Shown here piece by piece: positions 56,216 to 64,000 of a DNA stretch of 64,000 nt. The notes below the pieces were generated by a model. The model was not told the origin of the DNA and did not search any database. It saw only the letters and a program-made list of their open reading frames with translations. Every line of letters begins with the position of its first letter. The stretch's first letter is position 1. The stretch comes from Halorubrum xinjiangense (GTDB lineage Archaea; Halobacteriota; Halobacteria; Halobacteriales; Haloferacaceae). The position numbers and the translations under genes are program-made. Location of the stretch: positions 62,001 to 126,000 of the forward strand of contig NZ_FNBO01000006.1 of assembly GCF_900102375.1 (NCBI RefSeq), in the 5' to 3' direction.

Positions 56216-57250
56216 TCACTGCGCCCCGAACGCCCGCTCGAATGCGGGGACGTTGATCTCGGTCATCTGTTCGAGGTAGCCGTACCCGGCGTCGTTCCAC
56301 TCCCGCGTCGTCCCGCCGGCGGGCGTGACGGGGACCGCCTCCGTGGCGTCGCTGTTCTCGACGATCGACTCGGCGAGCCGCGGCGACTGGAAGCGGTCGT
56401 ACAGCACGACATCGATCCCCTCCGTGTCGACGAGGTCGATCGTGTCGGCGATCGCCGACTGCGTCGGCTCGTTTTGCGGCGAGACGCCGACCGGCGAGTG
56501 GAGCCGGAACCCGTAGCGCGCCTCCAGGTACTGGAAGGAGTTGTGGCCCGCCAACACCGCCACGTCGCGCGCGGCCTCCTCGGCGATCGACTCGAACGCG
56601 TCGTCGACCGCGTCGAGTTGCTCGACGTACGCGTCGGCGTTCGCGGCGTACGCGTCGGCGTTGTCCGGGTCCGCCTCGCCCAGCCCCGCCGCGATCGTCT
56701 CGACGATGTCGGCGGCGAACACCGGGTCGACCCAGACGTGGGGGTCGTGCTGGCGGTCCTCGTCGTGTTCGTCCTCGTCGCCACCATCTTCGTCGTGACC
56801 GTCTTCGCCGTGGCTCTCTTCGTCCTGGCTCTCTCCGTCCTCGTGCGTGTGGTCCCAATCGAGGAGGTCGTCTTCGAGCCCGGCGAGCCCGTCGATCACG
56901 GTGACGGAGTCGTAGTCGTTCTCAAGCGTCTCAGCCAGATCCTGCGCCCACGAGAACTCGGGATCGTCGAGGTAGACGAACGCGTCCGTCCCCGCGACGT
57001 CCGTCGCGAGGGTGCCGTCCGGTGTCCACCCGTGGCCGAGTTGGCCCACGTCGACCGGGTCCTCGAACTCCGCGTTCTCGCCGGCCACCTCGTTCGCCCA
57101 GTCGTTGAGGGTGAAGAAGGCGGCGTACCCGGAATCGAACCCCGCGGACCCGTCGTCCACGGCGCCGGAACATCCCGCCAGCGACGCCGCGGTTCCCGCG
57201 ACCGCGAGCCCGGCCCCCCGCCGCAGTACCGACCGCCGTGAGTGAGTCAT
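56216..57250 (-). CDS. znuA: Zinc/manganese ABC substrate-binding lipoprotein
   Basis: A 344-residue exported protein. The start MTHSRRSVLRRGAGLAVAGT has a Tat signal and lipobox (AGC). The TroA/ZnuA fold has LGHGWTPDGTLATDV, a long acidic His-rich loop near residue 140-172 (HDEDGGDEDEHDEDRQHDPHV) and AGHNSFQYLEARYGFRL. The loop is the typical zinc-collecting segment. The operon order is znuA-znuC-znuB. Confidence 0.9.
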   Translation of the reverse strand: MTHSRRSVLRRGAGLAVAGTAASLAGCSGAVDDGSAGFDSGYAAFFTLNDWANEVAGENAEFEDPVDVGQLGHGWTPDGTLATDVAGTDAFVYLDDPEFSWAQDLAETLENDYDSVTVIDGLAGLEDDLLDWDHTHEDGESQDEESHGEDGHDEDGGDEDEHDEDRQHDPHVWVDPVFAADIVETIAAGLGEADPDNADAYAANADAYVEQLDAVDDAFESIAEEAARDVAVLAGHNSFQYLEARYGFRLHSPVGVSPQNEPTQSAIADTIDLVDTEGIDVVLYDRFQSPRLAESIVENSDATEAVPVTPAGGTTREWNDAGYGYLEQMTEINVPAFERAFGAQ

Positions 57251-57281
57251 ACCTGTCGGTACCACCGATTAACAGAAAAAG

Positions 57282-57311
57282 GTTATTATTTCACAACTAG
57301 AAGTTAATAAC
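57282..57311. promoter_or_regulatory. Inverted repeat in the znuA promoter
   Basis: GTTATTA (57282-57288) and TAATAAC (57305-57311) form a 7-bp inverted repeat with a 16-bp spacer, 32-61 bp before the znuA ATG on the minus strand. Its inner arm overlaps where the TATA box would be. It could bind a metal-responsive repressor (DtxR/SirR-like), but no regulator gene is next door. Confidence 0.4.
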
Positions 57312-57380
57312 ACGGGCGTAAAGAGCGTCCCGGCTTAACAACTCGACGGCGCGGCCTCGAAAACGGCGCGACGCCGCGGG

Positions 57381-57866
57381 TCACTCGGTGAGGTCGACGA
57401 CGGCCGCCTTCGCGAGGTCGGCGAGCCGCTCGGGGGGGACCGCGAACACCGTGCTCGGCGTCCCGGCCGCGCCGTAGACGGTGTCGTAGTCGGTGAGCGT
57501 CGGGTCGAAGACGGTCGGGACCGCGGCGTCGTGGCAGATCGGCGGGACGCCGCCGATGCTCCAGCCGACCTCCTCGCGGATCCGGTTCGGATCGCCCATC
57601 TCGGCGGCGTCGGCGCCGAAGTGGTCGGCGACGGCGTCTAGGTCCAGCCGGTTCGCGCCGCTCGTGATCGCGGCCGCGAGCCCGCCGTCCAGCTCGCCGC
57701 CGGCGAGCGAGACGACGATGGTCGACGCGATAGCGCCCGTCTCGCAGCCGAGCGCCTCGGCCGCGGCGGCCGCCGTCTCCGTGCCCGCGTCGAACTCCAG
57801 TACCTCTACGTCGACGCCGTACCGTTCCCGCGCCCGTTCCTCGAACTCCGCCGCGCGTGGATGCAT
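57381..57866 (-). CDS. YbaK/prolyl-tRNA deacylase-like protein
   Basis: A 161-residue protein starting MHPRAAEFEERARERYGVDV. The YbaK/ProX domain shows AIASTIVVSLAGGELDGGLA and GWSIGGVPPICHDAAVPTVF near 108-127. Members clear mischarged aminoacyl-tRNA. It is close to SBDS, also a translation factor. The start at 57866 is preferred over 57896. Confidence 0.85.
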   Translation of the reverse strand: MHPRAAEFEERARERYGVDVEVLEFDAGTETAAAAAEALGCETGAIASTIVVSLAGGELDGGLAAAITSGANRLDLDAVADHFGADAAEMGDPNRIREEVGWSIGGVPPICHDAAVPTVFDPTLTDYDTVYGAAGTPSTVFAVPPERLADLAKAAVVDLTE

Positions 57867-57950
57867 GCGATCCGCCCCGCGTCCCGCCGGTATCAACCTC
57901 CCGGAGGCGGTGAAAATCCGGCCGTGAGTTACCCCCGATCCGCGTCGGCG

Positions 57951-58676
57951 TCAGCGGGTTCGCAGCTCGTCTTTGTCCTTGATCACGCGGGCGTCGCCCT
58001 CGCCGGACGTGACCTCGTTGACGAGGTCGTAGAGGTCGTTCTGAAGCCCGGCCGGGAAGGTCAACACGCCGACCCACGAGCCGTCGTTCTGCCACTCCTC
58101 GCGCTCTAAATCTCCGAACTCCCGGATCTGCGCCTGCCCGGACCCCGCGTAGTCGGCCGGGAGCTGGACCGCCATCGTCACCTCCTCGAACCGGATCGGG
58201 ATCACGGGCCGGAGCGCGTCGAGCGCGTCGTCGACCTGGTTCTCCACCGGCTCCATCGGGTCGACCTGGAACCCGGCCTCCTCCAAGGCGCGCTCGATCC
58301 GCTCGGGCGGGTGCGGCGAGTCGTCCATCTGCGGGTTCACGGCGTTGCGCGTGATGGTGTTCACGAGCTGTTTGTGCTTCCGCTCTTGCATCTCCGCGCG
58401 CTGCTCGGCGGTGACCTGGATCTCCCCGCGCTCGACGACCTCGGGGATGATCGCGAGCGGGTCCGTGGTGCCGAAGACGGTCTCTAAGTCCTCTTCCGCG
58501 GGGCGATCTCCCCGCGAGGCGTTCTCGAAGACGTCCTCGGCGGCGATTACCTCTTCTAACTCCCCGTCGAACTCACCGCGTTTGATCGCGAGCGCGGCGT
58601 CGGGGTCGATCAGGACCTCGAAGCGCTCCCCGTGTGACTCCAGTCGGGCCGTCACGGCCTCGTCGAGCGATATCAT
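57951..58676 (-). CDS. Ribosome assembly factor SBDS
   Basis: A 241-residue protein starting MISLDEAVTARLESHGERFE. Domain 1 (residues 1-90) reads FEVLIDPDAALAIKRGEFDG, domain 2 is ITRNAVNPQMDDSPHPPERI near 125, and domain 3 begins RPVIPIRFEEVTMAVQLPAD. This is the full three-domain archaeal SBDS. It helps release the anti-association factor from the 50S subunit. The frame beyond 58676 is excluded. Confidence 0.9.
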   Translation of the reverse strand: MISLDEAVTARLESHGERFEVLIDPDAALAIKRGEFDGELEEVIAAEDVFENASRGDRPAEEDLETVFGTTDPLAIIPEVVERGEIQVTAEQRAEMQERKHKQLVNTITRNAVNPQMDDSPHPPERIERALEEAGFQVDPMEPVENQVDDALDALRPVIPIRFEEVTMAVQLPADYAGSGQAQIREFGDLEREEWQNDGSWVGVLTFPAGLQNDLYDLVNEVTSGEGDARVIKDKDELRTR

Positions 58677-58796
58677 ACCGAACGATACCACCCCCGCGGG
58701 CAAAAAGCCTCCCGCCGTCTGCGGTCTCGCCTCGGATAGCCTTCATCGACCGTCTGGCCGCCGCTATCTCTCGATTACGGAGAATCAAGGAGAAAG
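58677..58796. other. Gap upstream of SBDS
   Basis: AT-rich ends and no coding potential. The first bases upstream of the SBDS ATG hold the likely promoter. Beyond it the decayed mobile element starts. Confidence 0.4.
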
Positions 58797-59469
<673 letters not shown>

Positions 59470-59573
59470 ACCTCTCCGTACGCCCGGGGACACTTGAACC
59501 CGCGAAGGGCGGCAGTTCTGGCCACGGCGGCCACCGCGGAGTCGGCCGCCCCTCGCGCGGCGTCCCTCGCCCA

Positions 59574-60980
59574 CTACCGGCGCGTCCGGGCGTCGCGGTC
59601 GGTCGCCTTGCGAGAGGGATGTTTGACCGTGATCTCCCGGTCGGCGCTCGGACCGACGACGGTTCGCTCGCGGCCGTCGGGCCACCGCACGTCCACGCGC
59701 AGCGGCTCCGCGCCCCCGAGCCCGAAGTGGGCGACCGGCTCCGTCTGACAGAGGCAGCCCCCGCCCGCGTCGACCGTCCGCCGCTGGACCCCGTCTTCGG
59801 TCTCCAGGCTGACGACGGCGCCGCGCGCCGGCGCGCCGTGCCGCGTCGTCGGACGCACGCGCAGCCAGCCGGCGTCCGGCGCGTCCGGGTCGCCGTAGGC
59901 CGTCACCGGCTGCGCGGCGACCTCCCCGTGGACGACGAGGAGCTCTACGGCGCCGTCCGCGTCGAGGTCGGCCGCGACCGCGCCGGTGCCGAACCCGTCC
60001 GGCTCCGCGGCCGCTCCGAGGTCCACCGACTCCCACTCGGGGGGCTCGCCGGGGCGGTCCACACGCTCGAACAGTCGGTTCTCGGCGCCACAGACGTTGA
60101 AGAAGAGCTCCTCGCGCCCGTCGTTGTCGAAGTCCGCGGCGACGACCGTGCGGACCGCCCCCACGTCGCGGAGCGCGGCCGGGGCCACGTCGTCGTACCC
60201 GCCGTTCGGCGAGCAGCGCAGGAGGCGGCTCGGCGCCGACTCGTTGCCGACCGCGAGCGCGAACGTGCCGCCCTCGTCGACGACCGCGGCGCCGCGCGTG
60301 TCGCCGCCGGGGTCCGAGAGGTCGGGCCCGCCGTCCGTCCGCGCGTAGTGGCCGTCGCGGTTGCTGAAGAGGCGGTTCGGGCCGCCTTCGACGCCCGCGA
60401 ACAGGTCGCCCTCGCGCGAGCGGTACGGGACCGCGAGCAGCGACCGACAGCCCCCCTCGACCTCTAACCCGACCGCCTCGGCCATGTCGGTGACCTCGCC
60501 GTCGTCGCCGAGCTCGTAGAACGCGAGCGGGGCCGCGTAGCCGGAGACGGCGACGCCGTACCGGCCGGTTCCCAGCCGGTCGAGCGCGGCGACCGACCGA
60601 CCGGCCCGGACGTCGATGCGGTCGGCGTTCACCCCGCGGGCGAACACGTCGGTCCAGCGGTACCGGTCGGCTTCCAGCCGGCTCAAGAGGAGGTCGGGGT
60701 CGCCGCCGTCGACGCCGCGCGCGCAGTTGTGGACGTACACCTCCTCGCAGCCGTCGGCGTCGAGGTCGGCCGCGCAGACGCCCATCCCGTGGCGCGTCCC
60801 GTCGGCGACGATGCCGCAGGCGGTGTCGGAAAAGCGGCCGTCCGTCCGGGTGTACAGCCGGTTCGGCTCGCCGTAGCCGGCGACGAAGACGAGCGGCCCG
60901 TCGCGGCCGGGCGTCACCGCGACCCCGTACCCGCGCATCGGGCGCCCGTCGTCGACGAGCGCGGACCGCTCCATGAACAT
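59574..60980 (-). CDS. CRTAC1/ASPIC family beta-propeller protein
   Basis: A 468-residue protein with FG-GAP repeats (GVCAADLDADGCEEVYVHN near 65, VVAADFDNDGREELFFNVCG near 290, GAVAADLDADGAVELLVVH near 345), each with a Ca-binding D-x-D-x-D-G loop, and a C-terminal ASPIC/UnbV domain (LRVDVRWPDGRERTVVGPSA). No signal peptide or lipobox is present, so it looks cytosolic, unlike most relatives. Role unknown. Confidence 0.8.
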   Translation of the reverse strand: MFMERSALVDDGRPMRGYGVAVTPGRDGPLVFVAGYGEPNRLYTRTDGRFSDTACGIVADGTRHGMGVCAADLDADGCEEVYVHNCARGVDGGDPDLLLSRLEADRYRWTDVFARGVNADRIDVRAGRSVAALDRLGTGRYGVAVSGYAAPLAFYELGDDGEVTDMAEAVGLEVEGGCRSLLAVPYRSREGDLFAGVEGGPNRLFSNRDGHYARTDGGPDLSDPGGDTRGAAVVDEGGTFALAVGNESAPSRLLRCSPNGGYDDVAPAALRDVGAVRTVVAADFDNDGREELFFNVCGAENRLFERVDRPGEPPEWESVDLGAAAEPDGFGTGAVAADLDADGAVELLVVHGEVAAQPVTAYGDPDAPDAGWLRVRPTTRHGAPARGAVVSLETEDGVQRRTVDAGGGCLCQTEPVAHFGLGGAEPLRVDVRWPDGRERTVVGPSADREITVKHPSRKATDRDARTRR

Positions 60981-61061
60981 GGCCGCCCGTCACCGCTCCG
61001 AGAATATGAACGCACGGGTTGGATACGGACGGCCTCGACCGGGAGGAAATTGACGGCGACG

Positions 61062-62153
61062 CTACATTTTCCGCTCGATGTACCGGTTGACCCGGGAGAG
61101 CCGGTCCGAATCGAACGTCCACAGGCCGCGCCAGACACGGGGCTCTGTCTCTACCGCGAGGAGTCCGACGCCCCCCTCGATCCCCCGGACGAGGTCGCTG
61201 TTCGGGTCGGTCTCGGCCGGGTGCGGCCCCTCCGGGGGACGGTACACGACGAACCAGCTGTCGGTGAAGTCCGGGTCGCTCCCGGCGTGGATCACCGCGT
61301 CGAGGTCCGTCGGAAGCTCGTCCGGGACGCCGTAGAGGTGCGTGTCGATACCGGTCCGGGAGATCCGCTCGTACACCTCCCGCGTGCCGATCTCGTCGTC
61401 GATGCGCGAGAGCCGCTGGAACGACGAGCGCAGGGTGCCGTCCCCGGCGGTCCACGCCGCTCGCTCGATGAACCGCGAGATAGTGATGAGAAGCAGTTTC
61501 TGTCGATTTGACTCGGGGTACCCCCGGAGCGTGAACGTCGCGTCGTCGAGGCCGCTTATCACCGATGGGAGGTCGATGTCGCCGAGCGACCGACTGCCCG
61601 TGACGTACAGATCGGAGTTGACGAAAAGCACTGCGTCGCCCAGCTCGTCGAGCGTCGAGCCCGCCACCACCTCGTCGCCCTCCATGAGCAGCACGAGGTT
61701 CTCGATATCGTCCGGGTCGCCGCCGTCGAACGGGACGTCCTCGTGACGGCGAAGGACCTCTACGTCGAGCGACGGACCGACGTTCCCGTCCCCGTCGACC
61801 GCGCTGGTCGCCGCCAGTTCTCGCGCGGTGAGACCGGCGGCCCGGTCGGGTTCGGTCCGCCCGGCGCCGTCGATCACGCCGCTGTCGCCCGCGCCGTCGA
61901 TCACGCCGCTGTCGCCCGCGCCGTCGATCACGCGGCCGTCGCCCGCGCCGTCGATCACGCGGCCGTCGCCCGCGCCGTCGGTCATCCGGCCGTCGCTCCG
62001 GCCGTCAGTCACTCGCCCTTCGACCACCCGTACTGCGTCGTCGCCAAACGTGTCCACGAGCATGTTCAAAACGGGGTCCGGGTCGGTCCGGTTGATGACG
62101 ACCACGGAGCGCTCGGGTCCGCCGAAGCGGTTGAGAAACTGTTCGAGAGTCAC
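61062..62153 (-). CDS. DICT sensory domain protein with a minisatellite linker
   Basis: A 363-residue cytosolic protein. Residues 1-45 (LEQFLNRFGGPERSVVVINR) and 130-363 form the DICT-type sensor seen in haloarchaeal signalling proteins: LLLITISRFIERAAWTAGDG, THLYGVPDELPTDLDAVIHA, WRGLWTFDSDRLSRVNRYIE. Between them residues 52-97 repeat a 9-residue unit (GAGDGRVID, then GAGDSGVID). No kinase or HTH follows. Confidence 0.75.
   Translation of the reverse strand: MTLEQFLNRFGGPERSVVVINRTDPDPVLNMLVDTFGDDAVRVVEGRVTDGRSDGRMTDGAGDGRVIDGAGDGRVIDGAGDSGVIDGAGDSGVIDGAGRTEPDRAAGLTARELAATSAVDGDGNVGPSLDVEVLRRHEDVPFDGGDPDDIENLVLLMEGDEVVAGSTLDELGDAVLFVNSDLYVTGSRSLGDIDLPSVISGLDDATFTLRGYPESNRQKLLLITISRFIERAAWTAGDGTLRSSFQRLSRIDDEIGTREVYERISRTGIDTHLYGVPDELPTDLDAVIHAGSDPDFTDSWFVVYRPPEGPHPAETDPNSDLVRGIEGGVGLLAVETEPRVWRGLWTFDSDRLSRVNRYIERKM
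61866..62024. repeat. 27-bp in-frame minisatellite in the DICT gene
   Basis: Units of 27 bp at 61866-61892, 61893-61919, 61920-61946, 61947-61973 and a diverged 61974-62000 and partial 62001-62024. The unit begins GCCGTCGATCACGC. It encodes nine residues, so copy-number change keeps the frame. Confidence 0.85.
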
Positions 62154-62352
62154 GTGTTCCGTCTTGAGCGGGTTCGACTCATAAGGATTCTCACGCGGTT
62201 ATCGGCGTTGAGAAGAGCGAACACCGGCCACCGGGCAGATCACTGCCGGGGGTTCGCACCCGCGATCCCGGCGGTCGATTCGCGGTCGGACGCTGGGTCG
62301 TCGGCGGCGGCCCGGAGCTGCCTCCGTCCAGAGCGCCTCCGTCCGGAGCCGC

Positions 62353-63954
62353 CTACGCGTCCAGCGCCTCTTCGAGCAGCTGGAGGGGATGTTCGATCTC
62401 GTAGCCGGTGCCGTGTTCCATCTGCATCGCGCAGGTCGGACACTCCGTCATCCCGACCTCTCCCTCGGCGTCCTCCATGTGTTCGAACATCTCCGCGCCG
62501 ATCTCCATCGACTTCTCGTACTTCTCCTCCTTCCAGCCGTACGTGCCGGAGATGCCGGAACAGGAGTCGCCGACGTCCTCCATCCGAACGCCGTCGACGT
62601 CGCGGAACGTCTCGACCGCCTGCCGCGAGAGCCCCTGGTTGCGGGCGTGACACGGCGCGTGGTACGCGAACGCGCGCTCGTCGTCGAGCCCGCCGGCCGC
62701 GTCGAGCTCGCCCTCTAGGTTCTCGTGGATCCGGAGGTACTCCAGCGCCTCGAACGTGTGCTCTGCGAGGTCCTCGATCCCGTGGAGGTCGAACAGCTCG
62801 GGGTACTCCTGGCGCAGCGACAACGAACAGGAGGTACAGGAGGCGATCACGTCGGCGCCCTCGCCGATGGCCTCCACGAGGTTCTCGACGTTCGTCTCGG
62901 CGTGCCGGCGGGCGTCCTTCAGCATCCCGTTCGCGAACATCGGCGTGCCCGAGCACTTCTGGGGCGGCACCATCACCTCGTAGCCGAAGTGCTCGTAGAC
63001 TGAGACCAATGCCTTGCCGACCTCGGGAGTATTGTAGTTGGAGTAGCAGCCGTGGAAGTACGCCACGCGCTTGTCGGAGTTTTCCACGTTCGCGCCGCCG
63101 CGTGCCTTCCACCACTCGCGGAACGTCTCCGTGGCGAACTCGGGGAAGTCGCGCTCCTTGGGGATCCCCATCACCTTCTCCATCGCCCACCGCGCGGGGC
63201 CGAAGTTCATCGCGAACGACGCCGTCCGCGGGAACATGCTCGCGAGGCTCGCCGACGTGCGGTAGTTGGCTAAGATTCGGTTCCGAATGTACTCGACGGA
63301 GAGCTTCTCCATCTGCCGTTCGACGTACTGCCCGCGCGCCTCGTTGTGCATCTGCGAGAGCGGCACCGAGGAGGGACAGGCGTCGTCACAGCGCATGCAG
63401 TTCGAACAGGAGGTGATCGACTCGTCGATGTCGTGGTCCTCCTTCCGCTTGAGTCGCCACTGCTCGGGGCCCTGGAACTTCGGGCCGGGGAACTCGTCGT
63501 CGACCTCCGCCACCGGACACGAGGTGTCACAGCTCGTGCACTTGTAACAGGAGTCGGCCCCCTCGCGGAGGTCGAGGTCGCCGCCGGGGAACACGTCGAC
63601 GGGGTCGTACGCCTCGGGGTCGAGCTCCGCCGAGTCGGTCCCGCCGGTCGCGCTCTCGGTCCCGCCCGACGCGCTCTCGACGCCGCCGTCGGTCGCGGCA
63701 CGGTCGGCTGTCGACTCCCCGCCGGTCCGCGCCGCGTCGCGGTCGTCGGTCACGTCCGCCTCCGGAACGTCCCCCCCGTCGGTGACGAAGACGGACGGCT
63801 GCTCGTCGCGGCCGGCCTGCGGGACGCCGGGGGCGGGCTCTCCGCAGCCGCACCCCCCGCGGCCGGGGTTCTCGCGACCTCCCTCGCGGTCGCCGCTCCG
63901 GTCGTTCGCCCCGTTCGCGTCCCCCGCGTCGTCGTCCTCGGTGTGTCGTGTCAT
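62353..63954 (-). CDS. glpC: Anaerobic glycerol-3-phosphate dehydrogenase subunit C
   Basis: A 533-residue iron-sulfur protein. The first 120 residues are a low-complexity acidic tail with a Cys pair (GRGGCGCGEP). Then two 4Fe-4S binding sets: SCYKCTSCDTSCPVAE near 140 and SCSNCMRCDDACPSS near 190. The C-terminal half has cysteine-rich domains (FHGCYSNYNTPEVGKALVSV, APCHARNQGLSRQAVETFRD, GDSCSGISGTYGWKEEKY). It connects GlpAB to quinone. Its ATG overlaps the glpB stop. Confidence 0.87.
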   Translation of the reverse strand: MTRHTEDDDAGDANGANDRSGDREGGRENPGRGGCGCGEPAPGVPQAGRDEQPSVFVTDGGDVPEADVTDDRDAARTGGESTADRAATDGGVESASGGTESATGGTDSAELDPEAYDPVDVFPGGDLDLREGADSCYKCTSCDTSCPVAEVDDEFPGPKFQGPEQWRLKRKEDHDIDESITSCSNCMRCDDACPSSVPLSQMHNEARGQYVERQMEKLSVEYIRNRILANYRTSASLASMFPRTASFAMNFGPARWAMEKVMGIPKERDFPEFATETFREWWKARGGANVENSDKRVAYFHGCYSNYNTPEVGKALVSVYEHFGYEVMVPPQKCSGTPMFANGMLKDARRHAETNVENLVEAIGEGADVIASCTSCSLSLRQEYPELFDLHGIEDLAEHTFEALEYLRIHENLEGELDAAGGLDDERAFAYHAPCHARNQGLSRQAVETFRDVDGVRMEDVGDSCSGISGTYGWKEEKYEKSMEIGAEMFEHMEDAEGEVGMTECPTCAMQMEHGTGYEIEHPLQLLEEALDA

Positions 63955-64000
63955 TGGTTCGCCTCCGTCGCCGCCTGCCGCCCGGCCTCGAGGCCGGTCG
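63951..64000 (-). CDS. glpB: Anaerobic glycerol-3-phosphate dehydrogenase subunit B, partial
   Basis: Only the last 15 codons are in the window (TGLEAGRQAATEANQ then stop), overlapping the glpC ATG by 4 bp. The C-terminal pattern and the position before glpC fit GlpB. The rest lies beyond the right edge. Confidence 0.6.
   Translation of the reverse strand, partial: TGLEAGRQAATEANQ

Overview
The window is chromosomal DNA from a haloarchaeon, most likely Halorubrum or a close relative. The evidence is a high G+C content, strongly acidic proteins, Tat-type lipoprotein signals (RR followed by a lipobox Cys), many leaderless genes with a TATA box about 25 bp before the ATG, bacterio-opsin-activator type HTH regulators, and small proteins of families I know only from haloarchaea. 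I found no rRNA, tRNA or CRISPR. All family names come from reading the translations; no search was run.

Layout. 1-10.5 kb is accessory: a CPBP membrane protease, an ABC-2 exporter, a DUF4097-like lipoprotein, a lower-G+C PAS histidine kinase, an HTH regulator, small membrane proteins and a decayed IS5-type transposase. 10.7-15.8 kb: a halocyanin-like blue copper protein, an acyl-CoA dehydrogenase, a RIO/Bud32-like kinase and a DMT exporter. 15.9-20.9 kb: a complete five-gene branched-chain amino acid (Liv) ABC operon. 21-25 kb: a probable proline-degradation cluster (proline dehydrogenase, HTH regulator, aldehyde/P5C dehydrogenase), interrupted by a 57-bp tandem-repeat and hairpin block. 25-34.3 kb: a TbsP-like regulator, aldo/keto reductase, aminoglycoside-phosphotransferase-like kinase, a 717-aa protein of unknown function, then menC-menA and small conserved genes. 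34.6-37.2 kb: a sulfonate/nitrate-type ABC importer. 37.5-45.8 kb: the complete leucine/valine/isoleucine operon leuA-ilvB-ilvN-ilvC-leuC-leuD-leuB. 45.9-59 kb is mostly core genes: DUF555, HTH-CBS, purM, an M50 protease, TraB, DUF151, a thioesterase, znuA-znuC-znuB, a YbaK-like deacylase and SBDS, followed by a decayed IS200/IS605-type remnant. 59.3-64 kb: a zinc-ribbon protein, a CRTAC1-like beta-propeller, a DICT sensor and the glpB/glpC end of the anaerobic glycerol-3-phosphate dehydrogenase operon, cut by the window edge.

Most interesting points. (1) leuA has its conserved N-terminus in a different frame from its promoter-proximal ATG, so the gene is frameshifted or starts unusually. (2) Between leuA and ilvB a promoter drives a 24-codon leaderless ORF that ends in Ile-Val-Gly-Val on a palindrome, followed by two mutually exclusive hairpins. 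This looks like a bacterial-type attenuator in an archaeon. (3) A 57-bp tandem repeat carries a TATA-like box in each copy and is joined to an 18-bp perfect inverted repeat. (4) A 717-aa protein may be a degenerate CHAT-like protein. (5) A DICT sensor gene carries an in-frame 27-bp minisatellite.

The pathways link up: Liv import, BCAA synthesis and proline breakdown all handle amino acids, and the znu operon and Zn-ribbon proteins share metal use. No single novel defence or secretion system is evident.
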